From: Misgurnus anguillicaudatus
Lineage: Eukaryota > Chordata > Actinopteri > Cypriniformes > Cobitidae
DNA: 64,000 bases
Assembly: GCF_027580225.2 (NCBI RefSeq)
Contig: NC_073339.2
Coordinates: forward strand, 38,616,501 to 38,680,500
Reading direction: 5' to 3'
The notes under the pieces are model-generated. The model had not been told where the DNA came from. It worked only from the letters and a program-made list of their open reading frames with translations, and ran no database searches. Positions 20,799 to 32,628 of the stretch are shown in pieces. Made by a program: the position numbers and the translations under genes. Position 1 is the first letter of the stretch; the number at the start of each line of letters is the position of its first letter.

Positions 20799-21463
20799 GC
20801 ATAAGGGTCTAATCTAGTGAAACGATTATAATTTTTAGCAAGAAAAATAAAAAATATGCACTTTTAAACCACAACTTCTCTTCTTCCTCCAGCTGTGTGA
20901 TGCGCCAGCGCAACCTCACGTATTTGCGTAATGACGTCGAAAGGTCACGTGTTACATATATGAAACGCACATTTGCGGACCATTTTAAACAATAAACTGA
21001 CACAAAGAAAATTAATTAGTATCATTCAACATACAACAATGTCGAAACGGTGCTCTTTCTTCACACTTGTTAACACTGGGGCATAGTTTCAATACATCAT
21101 CACAAGATGATGTATTACGTGAGGTCGCGCTAGCGCGTCACAGGACCATAGGAAGACGAGAAGTTGTGGTTTAAAAGTGCATATTTTTTATTTTTCTTGC
21201 CAAAAATGACAATCGTTTCGCTAGATAAGAACATTATGGCTCGTTTGAGATCGTTTAGAGTCCTTTGAAACTGCAATTTTAAACTGCATTAAAACATAAA
21301 AAGTATTGGGGTCCATTAAAGTCCATTAAAATGAGAAAAATCCTGGAATGTTTTCCCCAAAAAACATAATTTCTTCTCGACTGAACAAAGAAAGACATCA
21401 ACATTTTGGATGACATGGTGGTGAGTAAATTTTCTGGATTTTTCAAGAAAATGGAATATTCCT
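20799..21463 (+). mobile_element. TTAA-b palindromic MITE copy 2, left arm truncated
   Basis: Matches copy 1 (9350) from its inner left arm onward and ends GGAATATTCCT followed by TTAA (21464-21467). The outer 250 bp or so of the left arm are missing, starting just 17 bp after the preceding hAT and its duplication. Confidence 0.85.
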
Positions 21464-21467
21464 TTAA

Positions 21468-22810
21468 TAGGAAATTTTTACTTTTTTTGTTTGAAACAAT
21501 GGTGTAAACACCCCCAACAGTCCTATTGTTGTGCTGCAATGGACAACACTATTTTGAAGGTTAATGCAGTGTATGAATGTTGGTATCTGCCTGTTGTCAA
21601 GGTTGCACTGCAGGGTTTGTGAATCTGTGCTGTGATGTGATCAACTGCTGTGTTTGAATAGACAAAAATTCACTTAGACTTTCCTGCAGGACTTTAGATG
21701 CTATGAGACGCACAGAAGGAGAGAGAGAGGGACCTCGGAGAACAACAGATGAAGGAAGAAACAAGCGCTTTGACTCAATACCCAGAGGCTTTTTAGCTGC
21801 AAATAAAAACAACACCATGCTAATCTCACTTGCGTTTAAATATGAGAGAAAATACAGCTCTAGAGCGGCGACATAGCTTTCATTTAGCCCAAAAGAAGAA
21901 TCAATTTGAGCTCAGGGGATGAAACATATCACACATACCCACTTTTGTGCAATGGGACTCTGGACCGTGGCCGGCACAGACATACTAACACATTAATCCT
22001 GCAGTGGGACCTTGGAAATCACACGTGTGTGTAGATTTACACACAAACACGTCCACTCTCTAACCAAAAATCAAAAGAAGAGAAAAATAACAGGGAAATA
22101 ATTGTTTAACATGTACTTCCTTTCACCCGTTGAAAATGTGTTTGTTGTTGTTTGTGTCTGTTTATTTATAATTTGTGTAAATGTCACTCGACACTGTGAA
22201 TTTTCCCCCTCTCTCTGTTCCTGTTGTGCAATCAAAGCCCTACCGACAATATTCACAGTTATTTTGAAGCATGCTACCAGTCATGAGAGCCGCAGTATAA
22301 CCAAAGCTGTTTGTATCAAAGGCAGCGTGTTGAGCATGAATAGGAAAGATTGTCGCTTATAGGTGACTTTGTATCTTAACATGGTTTGTATTGACTTTTT
22401 GCTTGAAATTTTTTGTTTGTGTCTAGTTTTGTGAGTCTTGTATCACATCATTTGTGGTTTGTGCACTTGTATTTGGTCCTTGCTCTAAAGAGGTTTTGTA
22501 CCAGGTTTTCTGAGGTTTTAAACGGCGTCGACATTGTCTTTGAATGAGAGCCCTGAAATGGCTTGTCACTCAGTCGATGGATTTATATGGAGTGTTTGAA
22601 ATCTCTAAATGATGTTGTCACTGTTTGAATTCAAAGCGATGTCAGAGTAGTACACTGGAAAAAGCTGCTGTAAGCATAATACCACATATAAAGTGATGCT
22701 AGCACCTGACATCAATTCATTTTTCAAACCCGCTTGACCTCTGCGGGGTCATTTCAACATCTTCGACTGTAGGGAGGAACACCCTTGTGGTCCATTACAA
22801 AATTACAGAT
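21468..22810. other. Unique non-coding interval
   Basis: About 1.3 kb with no repeat signature and no supportable exon. Frames of 60-86 codons on both strands are chance-like. Confidence 0.5.
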
Positions 22811-23455
22811 ATTTTTTGTAGTGCTGGGCAAAGATTAATCGCGATTAATCGCATACAAAATAAGAGTGATTTTTGGCATAATAAATGAGTATGTGCCGTG
22901 TGTAATTATTATGTATAAATAAATACACACACATTCATGTATGTATTTAAGAAACATTTACATGTTTATATATATTTATTTATATTTCTATATATTCTTT
23001 ATTAAAAATAATTAAAAAATATATATATAAGTAAAACAATTCTGAAATGAATATATGAATGTGTTTGTGGTTAAATATACACAATAATTAGACACAGTAC
23101 ACGCACATATATTATTCAAAAAATCACTTTTATTTTGTATGCGATTAATCGCGATTAATCTTTGCCCAGCACTAATTTTTTGTGATTTTCACAAAAGTTT
23201 CACAAAATACCTTCCAGGAAAATGTTCTTCTAAAAATATATAGTAAAAATATTTTTTATTATATATCAAATGAAAGAACAGGCACTGTGCTTTTAAACAA
23301 ACAATAGACAAACAAAACGGGGGGAAAAAACCATTTCATCATATCTATATTTTTTTCTCTGCTTATGAACTCTTAAATATGGGTATTTTTCTTTAAAAAT
23401 ATTTTTTTAGCAAAATCTGAAATAATTGAAGTTTATAATAAATGAGTTTACATTA
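22811..23455 (+). repeat. M1 MITE copy 3, partial, split by a hAT
   Basis: After the hAT (22819-23174) the sequence TTTTTTGTGATTTTCACAAA, ATATCAAATGAAAGAAC and ATATGGGTATTTTTC follows the M1 order. The M1 left end is missing and its right part fades after 23455. Confidence 0.65.
22819..23174 (+). mobile_element. hAT MITE (TAGTGCTGGGCAAAGATTAA)
   Basis: A 356-bp element with long TIRs (TAGTGCTGGGCAAAGATTAA then TCGCGATTAATCGCATACAA, mirrored) of about 45 bp and the perfect 8-bp duplication ATTTTTTG (22811-22818 and 23175-23182). The core is AT-rich. A relative with a changed end sits at 42412. Confidence 0.94.
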
Positions 23456-23591
23456 TTTTCCACATACCATACATTTTTGTAGCTCCAGATATCACTCTCT
23501 TCCTGAAACACATGGATTTGAAAAGCTCTGTTTCCCTGATTGGCCATATAATCTGTACGTTGTGATTGGCCTGAATACCTATGATGTCAGC

Positions 23592-23880
23592 AGGAAATGT
23601 GACGCTCCTTACCATGTTTAAAAGATTCACTCACAATGCAATGCTAACAGAAGTTAACTTACAGGCTGTGAGTCCGAAGCGGGAGGAATTATTATAATGT
23701 CGGTCTTGTCTACATCACCAATCACAGGAAGTAAACTGTTGCCTACAATCCGTGTGTTTGTTGTAGTCCAAGAAAAGAGATTTACTTTGGAGACGATAAC
23801 TTGCGTTATCGTTTACTTTGGGGTATTAACCTTTTGCATATTTTTTGCAAATATTTTTGCAGTTGCGCACACACACACAC
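23592..23880 (+). repeat. Family R repeat copy 2
   Basis: GGAAATGTGACGCTCCTTAC through GTCCAAGAAAAGAGATTTAC and GTTTACTTTGGGG, collinear with 62289-62600 at high similarity and with pieces at 13236 and 55985. I did not find terminal repeats, so its class is unknown. Confidence 0.7.
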
Positions 23881-24137
23881 TTTTTAAACAGCGTGCGAGC
23901 ACTGCAATGAGATCCATTTCAAATCTTAAAAATATTTAAATTGGCATGAAAAGCATGTGAAATGCTAATCTTTTGTGATGATGCAGCACTGGCTTGATCG
24001 GGTACATTAAAAGTTTAAATGCATTATTTTCCCCTATAACTAATTAATCTAATTAAAATAACAGCTACTTGATATCTTTAACCTGTTTGAAAACATTCAC
24101 GACAGTTCCATTTGCTGACACTAATGGTGCAGAAAAT

Positions 24138-24515
24138 CCAAAAATATGGACGCAGTGTCCGCTATGTCACCCATAGGTTTCTGAAGATCGTTTTTGAAGC
24201 TTAAAGTAGGCGGTACCTGCCGTCACCATCTTGGTCGCACCTGACTGCGAATCACTCGCGGATATCGGAAAATGCGTGAAGAGGCAGGACGTGGGTGAGC
24301 TGAGGTGGCTGTTTGTTGAAACCACGCCCCCCTAGCTCAACCTAGTTGCATCAGTGGTAGTTCACCTGTCACTCAAGTGGAGTTGCAGCCCTCAACTGAT
24401 GTTTATGTTGTCATTTTGTGTATTGACCACCAGTTGTGTGATTGCAGTACCAGTTTTAGCCACAAGTTTTGTTATTGCAATACCAGTTTTGGCCACAATC
24501 CTACATACTGTTCCT
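24138..24515 (+). repeat. Interspersed repeat (AATATGGACGCAGTGTCC) with TTAA-type right end
   Basis: AAAAATATGGACGCAGTGTC, CACCCATAGGTTTCTGAAGA, TAGGCGGTACCTGCCGTCAC and CATCTTGG form a repeat common in cyprinids; a short piece recurs at 39386. The segment ends CATACTGTTCCT followed by TTAA (24516-24519), the look of another TTAA family terminus, but the left end was not found. Confidence 0.6.
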
Positions 24516-24519
24516 TTAA

Positions 24520-25653
24520 GTTTTGTTGCAGTTTGTCATCCCATTTATACATCAATAGTTTTGATGCTAACTTTTAATTTGTTTCGCTTTCTATGTAAAT
24601 AAGCCACTACAGTTTTTTTAGATTTCAGAGCGTCTGTGCATTTGGGGTTATGTTAGATCTGTTAGAAAAAAAAATTGCTTATTTATTCTGTTTATTATCG
24701 CCTTGCGGTGCATTAAAGTCTCCGTGTTGAATTTCTACTCAATTGCATTCGAAGCTCCACCGCAATAGAAATCTAAAACATGTTTTCGGTCTTAGATCCT
24801 TCAAAGAGGCCTCAAGTCTGAAAATCAATGCGCTGTCGTAAACTTGACACAATGTTGCCGTGCGGTAGCTACACGATGGAGATGTTTTCAGCAATCTATG
24901 CCGTTGACTCCTCTTTCATCTAATGCAATTCAACCTCTAAAGTATCTCCTTACTGCATTCTCTCTCTCTTTCTGTCTGTCTGTTCTCATTTGCTGTCTTG
25001 TTGTTTGCCGTTGAACAGGCATTCGGATATTAGAGCATGGAAAATTGACTGATTAACTAAAACAATAATTGTATCCTGATCAAAAGGCTTCCTAGCTGTG
25101 CCCTTCTTCTATTCACCTTTCATGCTGTCAGACTCCTGCATGGGATGCTGTGTGTGTACAGTATGTGTATGCGTGTGTCACCACGGCACTTGCCTCAGTC
25201 TGATGCTCCCTGAACAAAGGAAAAGATGAGAAGGAAAAAGAAAAGATGAAATGTTTTGGCAGATAGACACGGTATAGCTACACATCAAAGATCTGGCAGG
25301 GTCCCAATCAGGGCAAAAACACCATCTTACCAGCATTATCTCTCTCTACAAGCCATGTACATTACTGCTATCATGTGTAATTATTTTAATAGTTTTTTTT
25401 AACAACTTTTCTCTCCTGTATACGTGATTTGATTTTAGTCAAGATTTTCACATTTTTTTAAAGAAATTAAAACTTTCTCTAATTATTCAGCCTGGTCTCA
25501 CTGTTAATACATAAGTGTTAATACAAAACTTTCAAAAACACAAAACATAGTTTTGGTACATTTAATTGACCCTTCACTAAGCCACGCCCAAAAACTGCCA
25601 CATGCCAATCGTGGTTAAGTAACCATAACTAGGCGCGGGAGGTCTGACAAGCT
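24520..25653. other. Mostly unique non-coding interval
   Basis: Holds a CT-rich tract followed by an AG at about 25018 that resembles a splice acceptor, but no open exon follows in any frame. A family G piece (CAGCCTGGTCTCACTG) starts near 25489. Nothing else classified. Confidence 0.45.
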
Positions 25654-26277
25654 TTAGGGCCTGTTTACATTAGAGCATTTGCGTTTTAAAACGGCATTTT
25701 AAAATGAAAACGATCCTCATTTATACTGGCATTTTAAAAAGAATCTTCATCCACACTATACACGACCATAAACGCATGAAACATGACCAGTCGCTGTTCA
25801 GTGCGTGTGTGTGTTCCCTCACAAAAAAGGGTGGCCAGCTAAAGTATTACAAATGAATATGACGTTAATTTTTAAAAGTGTGCGAGGTCCGTGCACGTCC
25901 TCTGCTAGCAACACAGAAATAGCAAAAAGAGCAATCAGCTAAACGAGCATTAAATATTAATATGACGTTGATTTTATTGTTTTTATTCATTTATATTTAC
26001 AAAACGTATCAACAAAAAATTAATTAAAATTAAGAGACAAATTATATGAAACGAAATTCATTTTAAAGTAGCAAACAAAACTTAAATTAAACTCGAAAAT
26101 AATGTCTGACCCATTACAATTCTCCCTTCATATTGACCTTTACAATGCCCTATATGGCGTTCTTTCATAGTTCTTTCGTAATAAGCTTACTAAATTTAAA
26201 CAAAACATAAACAACATTACAACAATATTCAAACCCAACAATCTGACCATCTGATTAGCGTTTATACTAGCTGGTTT

Positions 26278-27584
26278 CAAGGGCGTAGGTTTGCTCCTGG
26301 CATTGGTGGGGACATAAATAAAATGGTCGCATTGCAAAAACACGACAAAGACAACTCAGTATGCTCTTTACTCAGTGACATCTGACTCGCCACCCCCGGT
26401 GCCATCCCAAATGTAATGTACAATAATAAACAATTCGTTATGTCCTAGAGCCTAATAAACAGTAGCTGTTTAAGTCTTTGTCAAAAAAGAAAAGAAAATC
26501 CCTTTGTAACATATATGAATCCATATTTACTTTATAACATTGAAGAATATGCAATTAATATTTAATTCTTAATTTAATTTAGCCAAAAAATCCCAGTGTT
26601 AAAGTAGGTATGTATATCATGCTGTTTCCTGAACAACGTTTATTAATGTTTCTGTAGTTCACATTAAATCTTCTTTTCATTAACAGACAGTTAATCAGTG
26701 TGAAAAAAATAGTTTAAGCTTAAAATGCAACCTTACATTATGTCTACATCTGTGCAAGTAATCACCACAGTGCAGTAATGTAAAGTATTCAGCAATCATG
26801 ACATGAATTCATGTTTTTACCATGTTGGGGTTCATGGATTAGGGACCCCCTAAATAACCTTGCTACCCCATTTATAAAAGGTTGACACGCGTTTGCAACT
26901 CCTCAGGTTAACATGGGATTGTCGTGTAAATTGGTGAAACGAACACTGTCCTTGAATCATTATGTGACACAACTTGTTCCGTATTTTGTGCATGAAACAG
27001 TTACAGTGGGTATAATAATACTTTCTTCCTCACTTACCTGTAGCCCGAATCATCACGCGCGTCTTGTTGAGTCAACTTTGGCGCGTTGTACAAAGTGAAA
27101 CCATCCTATCACAAGTAGCGAGTCATAAGACAAGAGTTAGAGAGGCGGGAGCCGCGGGACTCAAGAAATGCTAATCCAATCATATTAGCAATGTGAGTTA
27201 GAGAGGCGGGACTCAAGAAATGGTAATTCAATCATATTAGCATTGTGAGTTAGAGAGGCGGGACTAAAGAAATGCAAAGCCAATCATATTAGCGATGTGA
27301 GTTACGGAGGCGGGCATTGCAGAGAACGAAAGCTGTTAACCGTTTGTGTACCACATAGAGCGCTATTTTTACAGAACGGGATTGCAAAAGATTTTTAATC
27401 TCATTTAAATGATTCCTGAAAAAAATATAATAAGTAAAAAATAGAAAACACAAGAATAAGACGGACATCAGTGGTTATATATTAATACAGATTAATTTTG
27501 GTCTAAATTATTGGGACAATTCAGTCTTCCCTGAATATTGGTAAGGACATGTCCCTAGAGTCCCACCCTAAATCTACGCCCATG
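26278..27584 (+). mobile_element. 1.3-kb hAT element, copy A
   Basis: Begins CAAGGGCGTAGGTTT, ends AAATCTACGCCCATG, and is flanked by the perfect 8-bp duplication GCTGGTTT (26270-26277 and 27585-27592). At 1307 bp it is too short for a hAT transposase, and I see no transposase motif. The longest shared frame (61 codons, 26913-27098, MGLSCKLVKRTLSLNHYVTQ...) also exists in copy B, but simply because the copies are nearly identical. An internal 52-bp tandem array is listed separately. Confidence 0.93.
27134..27316 (+). repeat. 52-bp tandem array with GC box and CCAAT motifs in hAT copy A
   Basis: Units start GAGTTAGAGAGGCGGG at 27134, 27195 and 27247, with a partial one (GAGTTACGGAGGCGGG) at 27299. 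Each continues with AAATGCTAATCCAATCATAT then TAGCAATGT. So GGCGGG and CCAAT alternate every 52 bp. The first unit carries an extra 9 bp (GCCGCGGGA) that copy B lacks. The layout looks like a promoter or transposase-binding array. Confidence 0.88.
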
Positions 27585-27929
27585 GCTGGTTTGTAAATGT
27601 TTACTATTTTTGGGAAAACCTCTGTTGCAAACCTCCATTTACCTGAATAAAAATAATTTTTACTTCGAAAATGATGTGCTGTCACGTTAACATCAGCTGT
27701 TCTTTTACATAAGACTCCGTCTACGTTCATTTACACTGCAGCGCAACCCCAGAGTTCTCAAACTAAAACAGGGTCTTCAGCGTTTATGAACGACTCCATT
27801 TATGAGGGTCGAAAAACATTGGCGTAGTGTAAATGAAAGGCGTAAACGTGGCAAAAGTAATGCGTTTTAAAAGGGAAATTCATTAATGTAAACGTAACCT
27901 TAGAGCTCGGGAAACCCGGAAACATGCTC

Positions 27930-28790
27930 GAAGCATTGTGCGTATTGTTGTGCGGATAGACGATAGTATCATGTATCGACGATCATCAGACATATCACTA
28001 ATTGCGGGCTTTCGTGACGAAAGTTATTATTATCATCATAGTTTCACATTAGCATGCTCATTGCATGTTTTTCCTCGCATAAGAGGGTTTGTGGGCTTTA
28101 CTTTGCACGAGAGAGCAACGTGGACTCAATGCGCGCATCTTGGACTCTTACCTTGGGTTCACACCAGCCGCTTTTGAGGCGTCAAATTCGCGTGTACCGC
28201 GCCTAGTTTGCCGCTTGAACAGTTTAAGTTTACTCGCTTTATTCGTGCGTAAAATTATAGTCATCGAGAAATTCACACGGAAATTCGCATCATGGGAGGG
28301 GCTTCTGCGACTTCGTTCGCTTCCTGTAATCTCGTCACTACTAGAGAAAGTTCCTGATTGGTTAACGCTGCACATTTTTTCGCCAAAGTTCAAATTTTTC
28401 AACTTGCGTGTTTGCCGCGGCAATGCTCAATTCGCGCCATTCGTGCGAACTAGACGCGCAAATAAGACGGAATCGCATCTACCGCGCTGCACTAAACGCT
28501 TCATTCACACCGCGAGACCTTCAAATGCGTCTTCACATTGACTTAACATTGAAATCACTCGCGCTTGATGCCTCTACCACGGCTGGTGTGAACGCAGCAT
28601 GACGGTTGTACCGATAGACAACAGTATCGTGTATCGACGATCGTCAGACATATCGCTAATAGCAGGCTTTCGTGACGATAGTTATTATTATCATCATAGT
28701 TTCACATTAACATGCCCATTGCATGCTTTTCCTCACATGAGAGGGTTTGTGGGCTTTACTTTGCACTAGAGAGCAACGTAGTGGACTTGG
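27930..28790 (+). repeat. Pair of ~200-bp direct repeats enclosing a MITE
   Basis: The segment about 27930-28132 (CATGTATCGACGATCATCAG, CATATCACTAAT, AGTTATTATTATCATCATAG, GAGGGTTTGTGGGCTTTACT) recurs at about 28598-28786 with roughly 10 percent difference. Between them lies the MITE at 28150-28599. Outside the pair the sequences differ. Confidence 0.8.
28150..28599 (+). mobile_element. MITE with GGGTTCACACCAGCCG end
   Basis: Left GGGTTCACACCAGCCGCTTT then TGAGGCGTCAA, right TTGATGCCTCTACCACGGCT then GGTGTGAACGC: a TIR of about 30 bp. The interior is CpG-rich (many CGCG and TTCGCG), which leaves both strands open for 90-150 codons without any domain. TSD unresolved because the element sits inside a direct repeat. 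Confidence 0.75.
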
Positions 28791-30078
28791 ATCTGACATT
28801 TTCTTGCACTAGAAAGGTTATTAGGCGCGCAGAGGGTTCTACGTCAAATCTGTGACGTAGCATTCGATATCACACTGCCGTAAAAAATAAATATGTCATA
28901 AAGCTTTTTAAGGCGCAAGATTACTGCTGAGAACTGGCATCAAGATTGCTGTATAAAGGGCTAAATTCTGATCTGTTTCTCGCAATTGAATGAATTTTAA
29001 AGATGTGTATTACAGCCAATTAAAAAAAATATCTTTTGTGAATTTATATTGTTTTGGTGTAATTATTGATATTATGTAATTCTCTGAAAGTGATGAACAT
29101 TTCATTAAGTAAAAGAGTAAACTTGCCCACAATTTGCCCTTAATTTTAATATTTATGAATATGAAAACCTACAAATCTGTACATCCGTAAAGCTGTTAAT
29201 ACGTAAATAATTAACGTATTAGTCCTGTCAACACATCAATATTGTACGTTTCAGTGTGTATGAAAACGTTAGTAAATGTATGTGGCACAACCACACTTTG
29301 CATAAAAATACACACGTATTCTCACGAGATCATGTTTAATTATTACATCAAGTTATATGGCCATAGTCTTGTGGCATGTGTTAGTCTGTATGTCGTCTTT
29401 CCAGGTAAAACTGTCAAACAATACCATTTCAAGATTCAAGATTCAATAAATTTATTGCCATGTCAACAGAGTCCTGTCCCATCTCTGATAAAATTTCAAT
29501 GTCAGGCTGGATCCAGCCATCTGAATGGTGATTAGTATGCTGTGACAGAGTCAAGGGCAGCTGATTAATTACCCAGCATTCTCTCTTGATGGCTTAGTGA
29601 TGTCCCGAGGAAAGATTATCGGTGTATGAAATTTTCAGCAGCAGTCGTGCGGCATTAACTTTAGTACCATCTACTCCAAGGAGCACAAACACGGTAAGGA
29701 AACGTATCACGTATGAACTCATTTTCCAGATGCCATAAGGTCATTATAGCGCGTTTCAGAGAGATATGAACATACCGTACTGTGCCTTTCGATCACATTA
29801 TTGGTCCAGGTCAAATCAAATAAGGCAAGCATATTAGTTTAACCGAATGATGTGATGCCATGCAGTACCTTCGATATGAGAGTGTGAAGCAATGTAGCTT
29901 TAAAATAAAGGCTCTGTTAAGCTTATACTGTATATGGAAAGATGTCACAATGTGTTAACTGTAGGCTTCATTGGTTTCAATGAACTCTCAGTGGCTTGAC
30001 CGTGTAAAGAGAGAAATAAAAAATATGCTTTAGTATATTATATTTCGGTATAAGTGCTGTGAAACACAAATTTAACTC
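28791..30078. other. Mostly unique non-coding interval
   Basis: Contains TTCAAGATTCAATAAATTTA then TTGCCAT near 29433, which resembles the 3-prime tail of fish LINEs but is too short to assign. A compact block at 29540-29700 (CAGCTGATTAATTACCCAGC) has E-box and TAATTA cores and no repeat signature. No gene. Confidence 0.4.
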
Positions 30079-30670
30079 ATTCCCTGCCAGCCTTTTTTTT
30101 AAGTTGCCCGCCAGCATTTTTTGTGATTTTAACAAAATTCTTTTCAAGAAATGTTTATTCTAATATACAAATATATAAAACATACATACACTGTAAAAAA
30201 TGTATGTAGAAATTACAGTATTACTGGGTATAACTGGCAACTAGCTGCCAGTAACTTACTGTAGATTTTACATTTATGTTATTTACTTGTAACAGTTTGT
30301 TTAAAGTTAAATGAACATGAAACATTTTCAGTCTTTATCTTCTACAGTAAGTTACTGGCAACCAGCTGCATAATTACAGCTAATTTTTACAGTGTATGAT
30401 ATAAAAAAAATTGTCAAAAGCTGAAATATTTGCATTTTTATGAAGGAATTTTGTTAGAGATCAGATTCAGAACAATTATCAAAACATACACAGAGTGTAA
30501 AATTAATAAATAATTTTTTGCTTCAATTTTTTTAATACATTGGGTAAGAGTGCCGTCTATTGGATAATCAGGGTATTACGGATAACATAAAAACTCATCA
30601 GGAACACGTTTTTATGCAAATGTTTTCTTTAATTGACGAGATAACTCATCAATGGCGGGGAATGAGTTAA
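30079..30670 (+). mobile_element. M1 MITE copy 4, with a nested hairpin MITE
   Basis: Left AACTCATTCCCTGCCAGCC, right CTCATCAATGGCGGGGAATG then AGTT, giving the M1 TIR. A CACTGTAAAA MITE (30189-30394) interrupts it. Its right half is repeated downstream in a tandem array. Confidence 0.78.
30189..30394 (+). mobile_element. CACTGTAAAA hairpin MITE
   Basis: CACTGTAAAAAATGTATGTA at the left, TTTTTACAGTG at the right, TA on each side (30187-30188 and 30395-30396). Inner blocks CAACTAGCTGCCAGTAACTT and AGTTACTGGCAACCAGCTG are also inverted, so it folds on itself. Confidence 0.75.
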
Positions 30671-31497
30671 ATAAAAGTGAATGAGTGGACCTGTCAAAAA
30701 CAGAAATAAAGCGGACTGCTGATGACAAAAATTGAAATAAAACTACTTAAATATCCTAAAATTAGTTCATATGATACAAAAATGTTTTTGTTAGAAATTA
30801 GATTCAGAACGATTATCAAAACATACACAGAGTGTAAAATTAATAAATAATTTTTGCCTTCAATTTTTTCATAAATTGGGTAAGAGTGCCATCTAGTGGA
30901 TAATCGCAGTATTAAAGACTACCATAAAAACTTATCAGGAACACATTTTTTATGCAAATGTTTTCTCTTAATTGATGAGATAATTCGTCAATGGCGAGAA
31001 ATGAATTAAAAACAACATTCTTAATACTCTTTTTACCATTTAATAAAAGTGAATAAGTGAACCTGTCAAAAACAGAATTAAAGAGGACTGCTGAAAATTG
31101 AAATGACACTACTAAAATATCCTAAAATTTGTTCATATGATACAAAATTTTAGTCAAAAGCTAAAAAAAATCATTTTTTTGTGAAGGAATTTTGTTAGAA
31201 GTTAGATTCACAGAGTGTAAAATTAAAAAAATAATTTTTTGCTTACATTTTTAATACATTGGGTAAGAGTGCCATCTAGTGGATAATCAGGGTTTTACAG
31301 ATTAACATAAAAACTCATCAGGAACACGTTTTTTATGCAAACGTTTGCTTCGATTTTTTTAATAAATTGGGTAAGTCTCTTTTAACCCTTTAATAAAAGT
31401 GAATGAATGGACCTGTCAAAAACAGAAATAAGAAGGACTGCTGATGACAAAAATTGAAATGACACTACTGAAATGTCCTAAAATTAGTTCATATGAT
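30671..31497 (+). repeat. Tandem array of a 350-370-bp unit derived from M1
   Basis: The block CCTGTCAAAAACAGAA(A)T.AAG.GGACTGCTGA occurs at about 30690, 31062 and 31412, and GGGTAAGAGTGCC(A/G)TCTA.TGG at 30542, 30878 and 31261. The unit combines the right half of the M1 MITE with about 90 bp of flanking DNA, so the array arose by duplication after insertion. The last unit ends near 31497. Confidence 0.85.
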
Positions 31498-32620
31498 CCT
31501 TCCCATCCTGTACAAAACCCTTTTCCAACAACCAGCCTTTCAGTAACTTGTCAATGCCTTTTGGCTCTATTGGATAGTCTAAAATACAGCCGCCCTGTCC
31601 TGGACCCCTGTAATACACATGGATATGGGTTCTTTTGACTTGAATCAATGCGCTTAAGATCCTTTCGAGGTCACAACATTCCCATTCACATCTCCACAAT
31701 AAACTTTCATAGAGACATTGGTGTGTTTTTATTTATTTACTACCACCAGTGTACCATTCAGAGCGATGGAGGTGGACTCTGCACCTGCAAACTTTTTGTT
31801 TTTAAGAAGAAAACTAATTTGCTTTGGAAAATGTACCTTATCCTCTTTCTATTTTATTACTCCCAAGGAAGAAACATCGGAGACATGGCTGATGCTCAAA
31901 TACATCTAAGAACTCTATTAAGTCTCCTAAACTGAGAAAGTGCAACCTCTGAACAACTTGCAACTTACCTCTGGGAGCTTTCTATATGAATGTTGGGCTT
32001 TTTTAACCTGCGTTCCCCTCCAGCAAAGGTTATCATATCTGATACACCGCATTTATCACTGTATAAACACAGGCATGGATCTGGGCATGTGGTATTTTAA
32101 AGAAAAGCACAACGGTGAGGTCGTAATAAAAGAATACTGATTCTCCCCCACAGCGGCACACATGCACACACAAGAGGTACACAGTCTGAATCGATATTAG
32201 AGAGCGACCGTTTTACTGTATTAAATGGTAACCTTTAAAATGCAGTACACTGAGCCTCTGGTGGTTTTTGATTGGCGGCCAACTTGGCATAGTGAACTAC
32301 TAGCCTGGAGCCAATGGTAGAGCTTGGAAGACATCACATGATGGCGCAACTGTGTTTTAAGTGGATTACCACGTTGCCCGCTAGGTAAAACAGATTAGAG
32401 ATGATCATTTGAATAGCACAGTGTGGGTGCTGCAGAGTTAAATGTTAACGGTAAACCATTACCACGCTTTTCAACACTTTACCACGGTACACTATAGACA
32501 TCAAGATGTTTCAGGATCCAGTTTTTGCCCATGTAGGCACGTACGTGTAAACCGAGAGACATTTACACATTTTAATATTCTTCTAAAGTTTACTGAAAAT
32601 GAAATCCAGCCATCATTTGC
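31498..32620. other. Unique non-coding interval
   Basis: No repeat signature. A minus-strand frame at 31484-31699 (about 71-85 codons, with YYRGPGQGGCILDYPIEPKG) has protein-like composition but no ATG where expected, no recognisable family and no clear splice signals; I do not call it a gene. Confidence 0.45.
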
Positions 32621-32628
32621 TCTGATGT

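Larger units (their letters stand above)
25657..27899 (+). mobile_element. Harbinger-like MITE (GGGCCTGTTTACATTA), interrupted by a hAT
   Basis: Left GGGCCTGTTTACATTAGAGC and right TTAATGTAAACGTAACC make an imperfect TIR, with GCGTTTTAAAA repeated inward on both sides. It is flanked by TTA at 25654-25656 and 27900-27902. Without the 1.3-kb hAT in its middle it is about 930 bp. No Harbinger transposase or Myb-like gene is visible. Confidence 0.8.

Noticed and set aside
24960..25025. Splice acceptor after a pyrimidine tract
   Set aside because: All three frames downstream close within about 12 codons and no donor is evident.
26913..27098. Conserved 61-codon protein present twice in the window (also at 34097-34282, minus strand)
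   Set aside because: Both lie in nearly identical copies of one non-autonomous hAT; identity follows from recent copying and there is no domain.
28089..28541. 150-codon plus-strand frame
   Set aside because: Lies in a CpG-rich MITE that is open on both strands; no domain.
31484..31699. Possible exon on the minus strand with a protein-like composition
   Set aside because: No known family, no ATG at the start, no clear splice sites, and the length is ordinary for chance in 64 kb. Kept only as a note.
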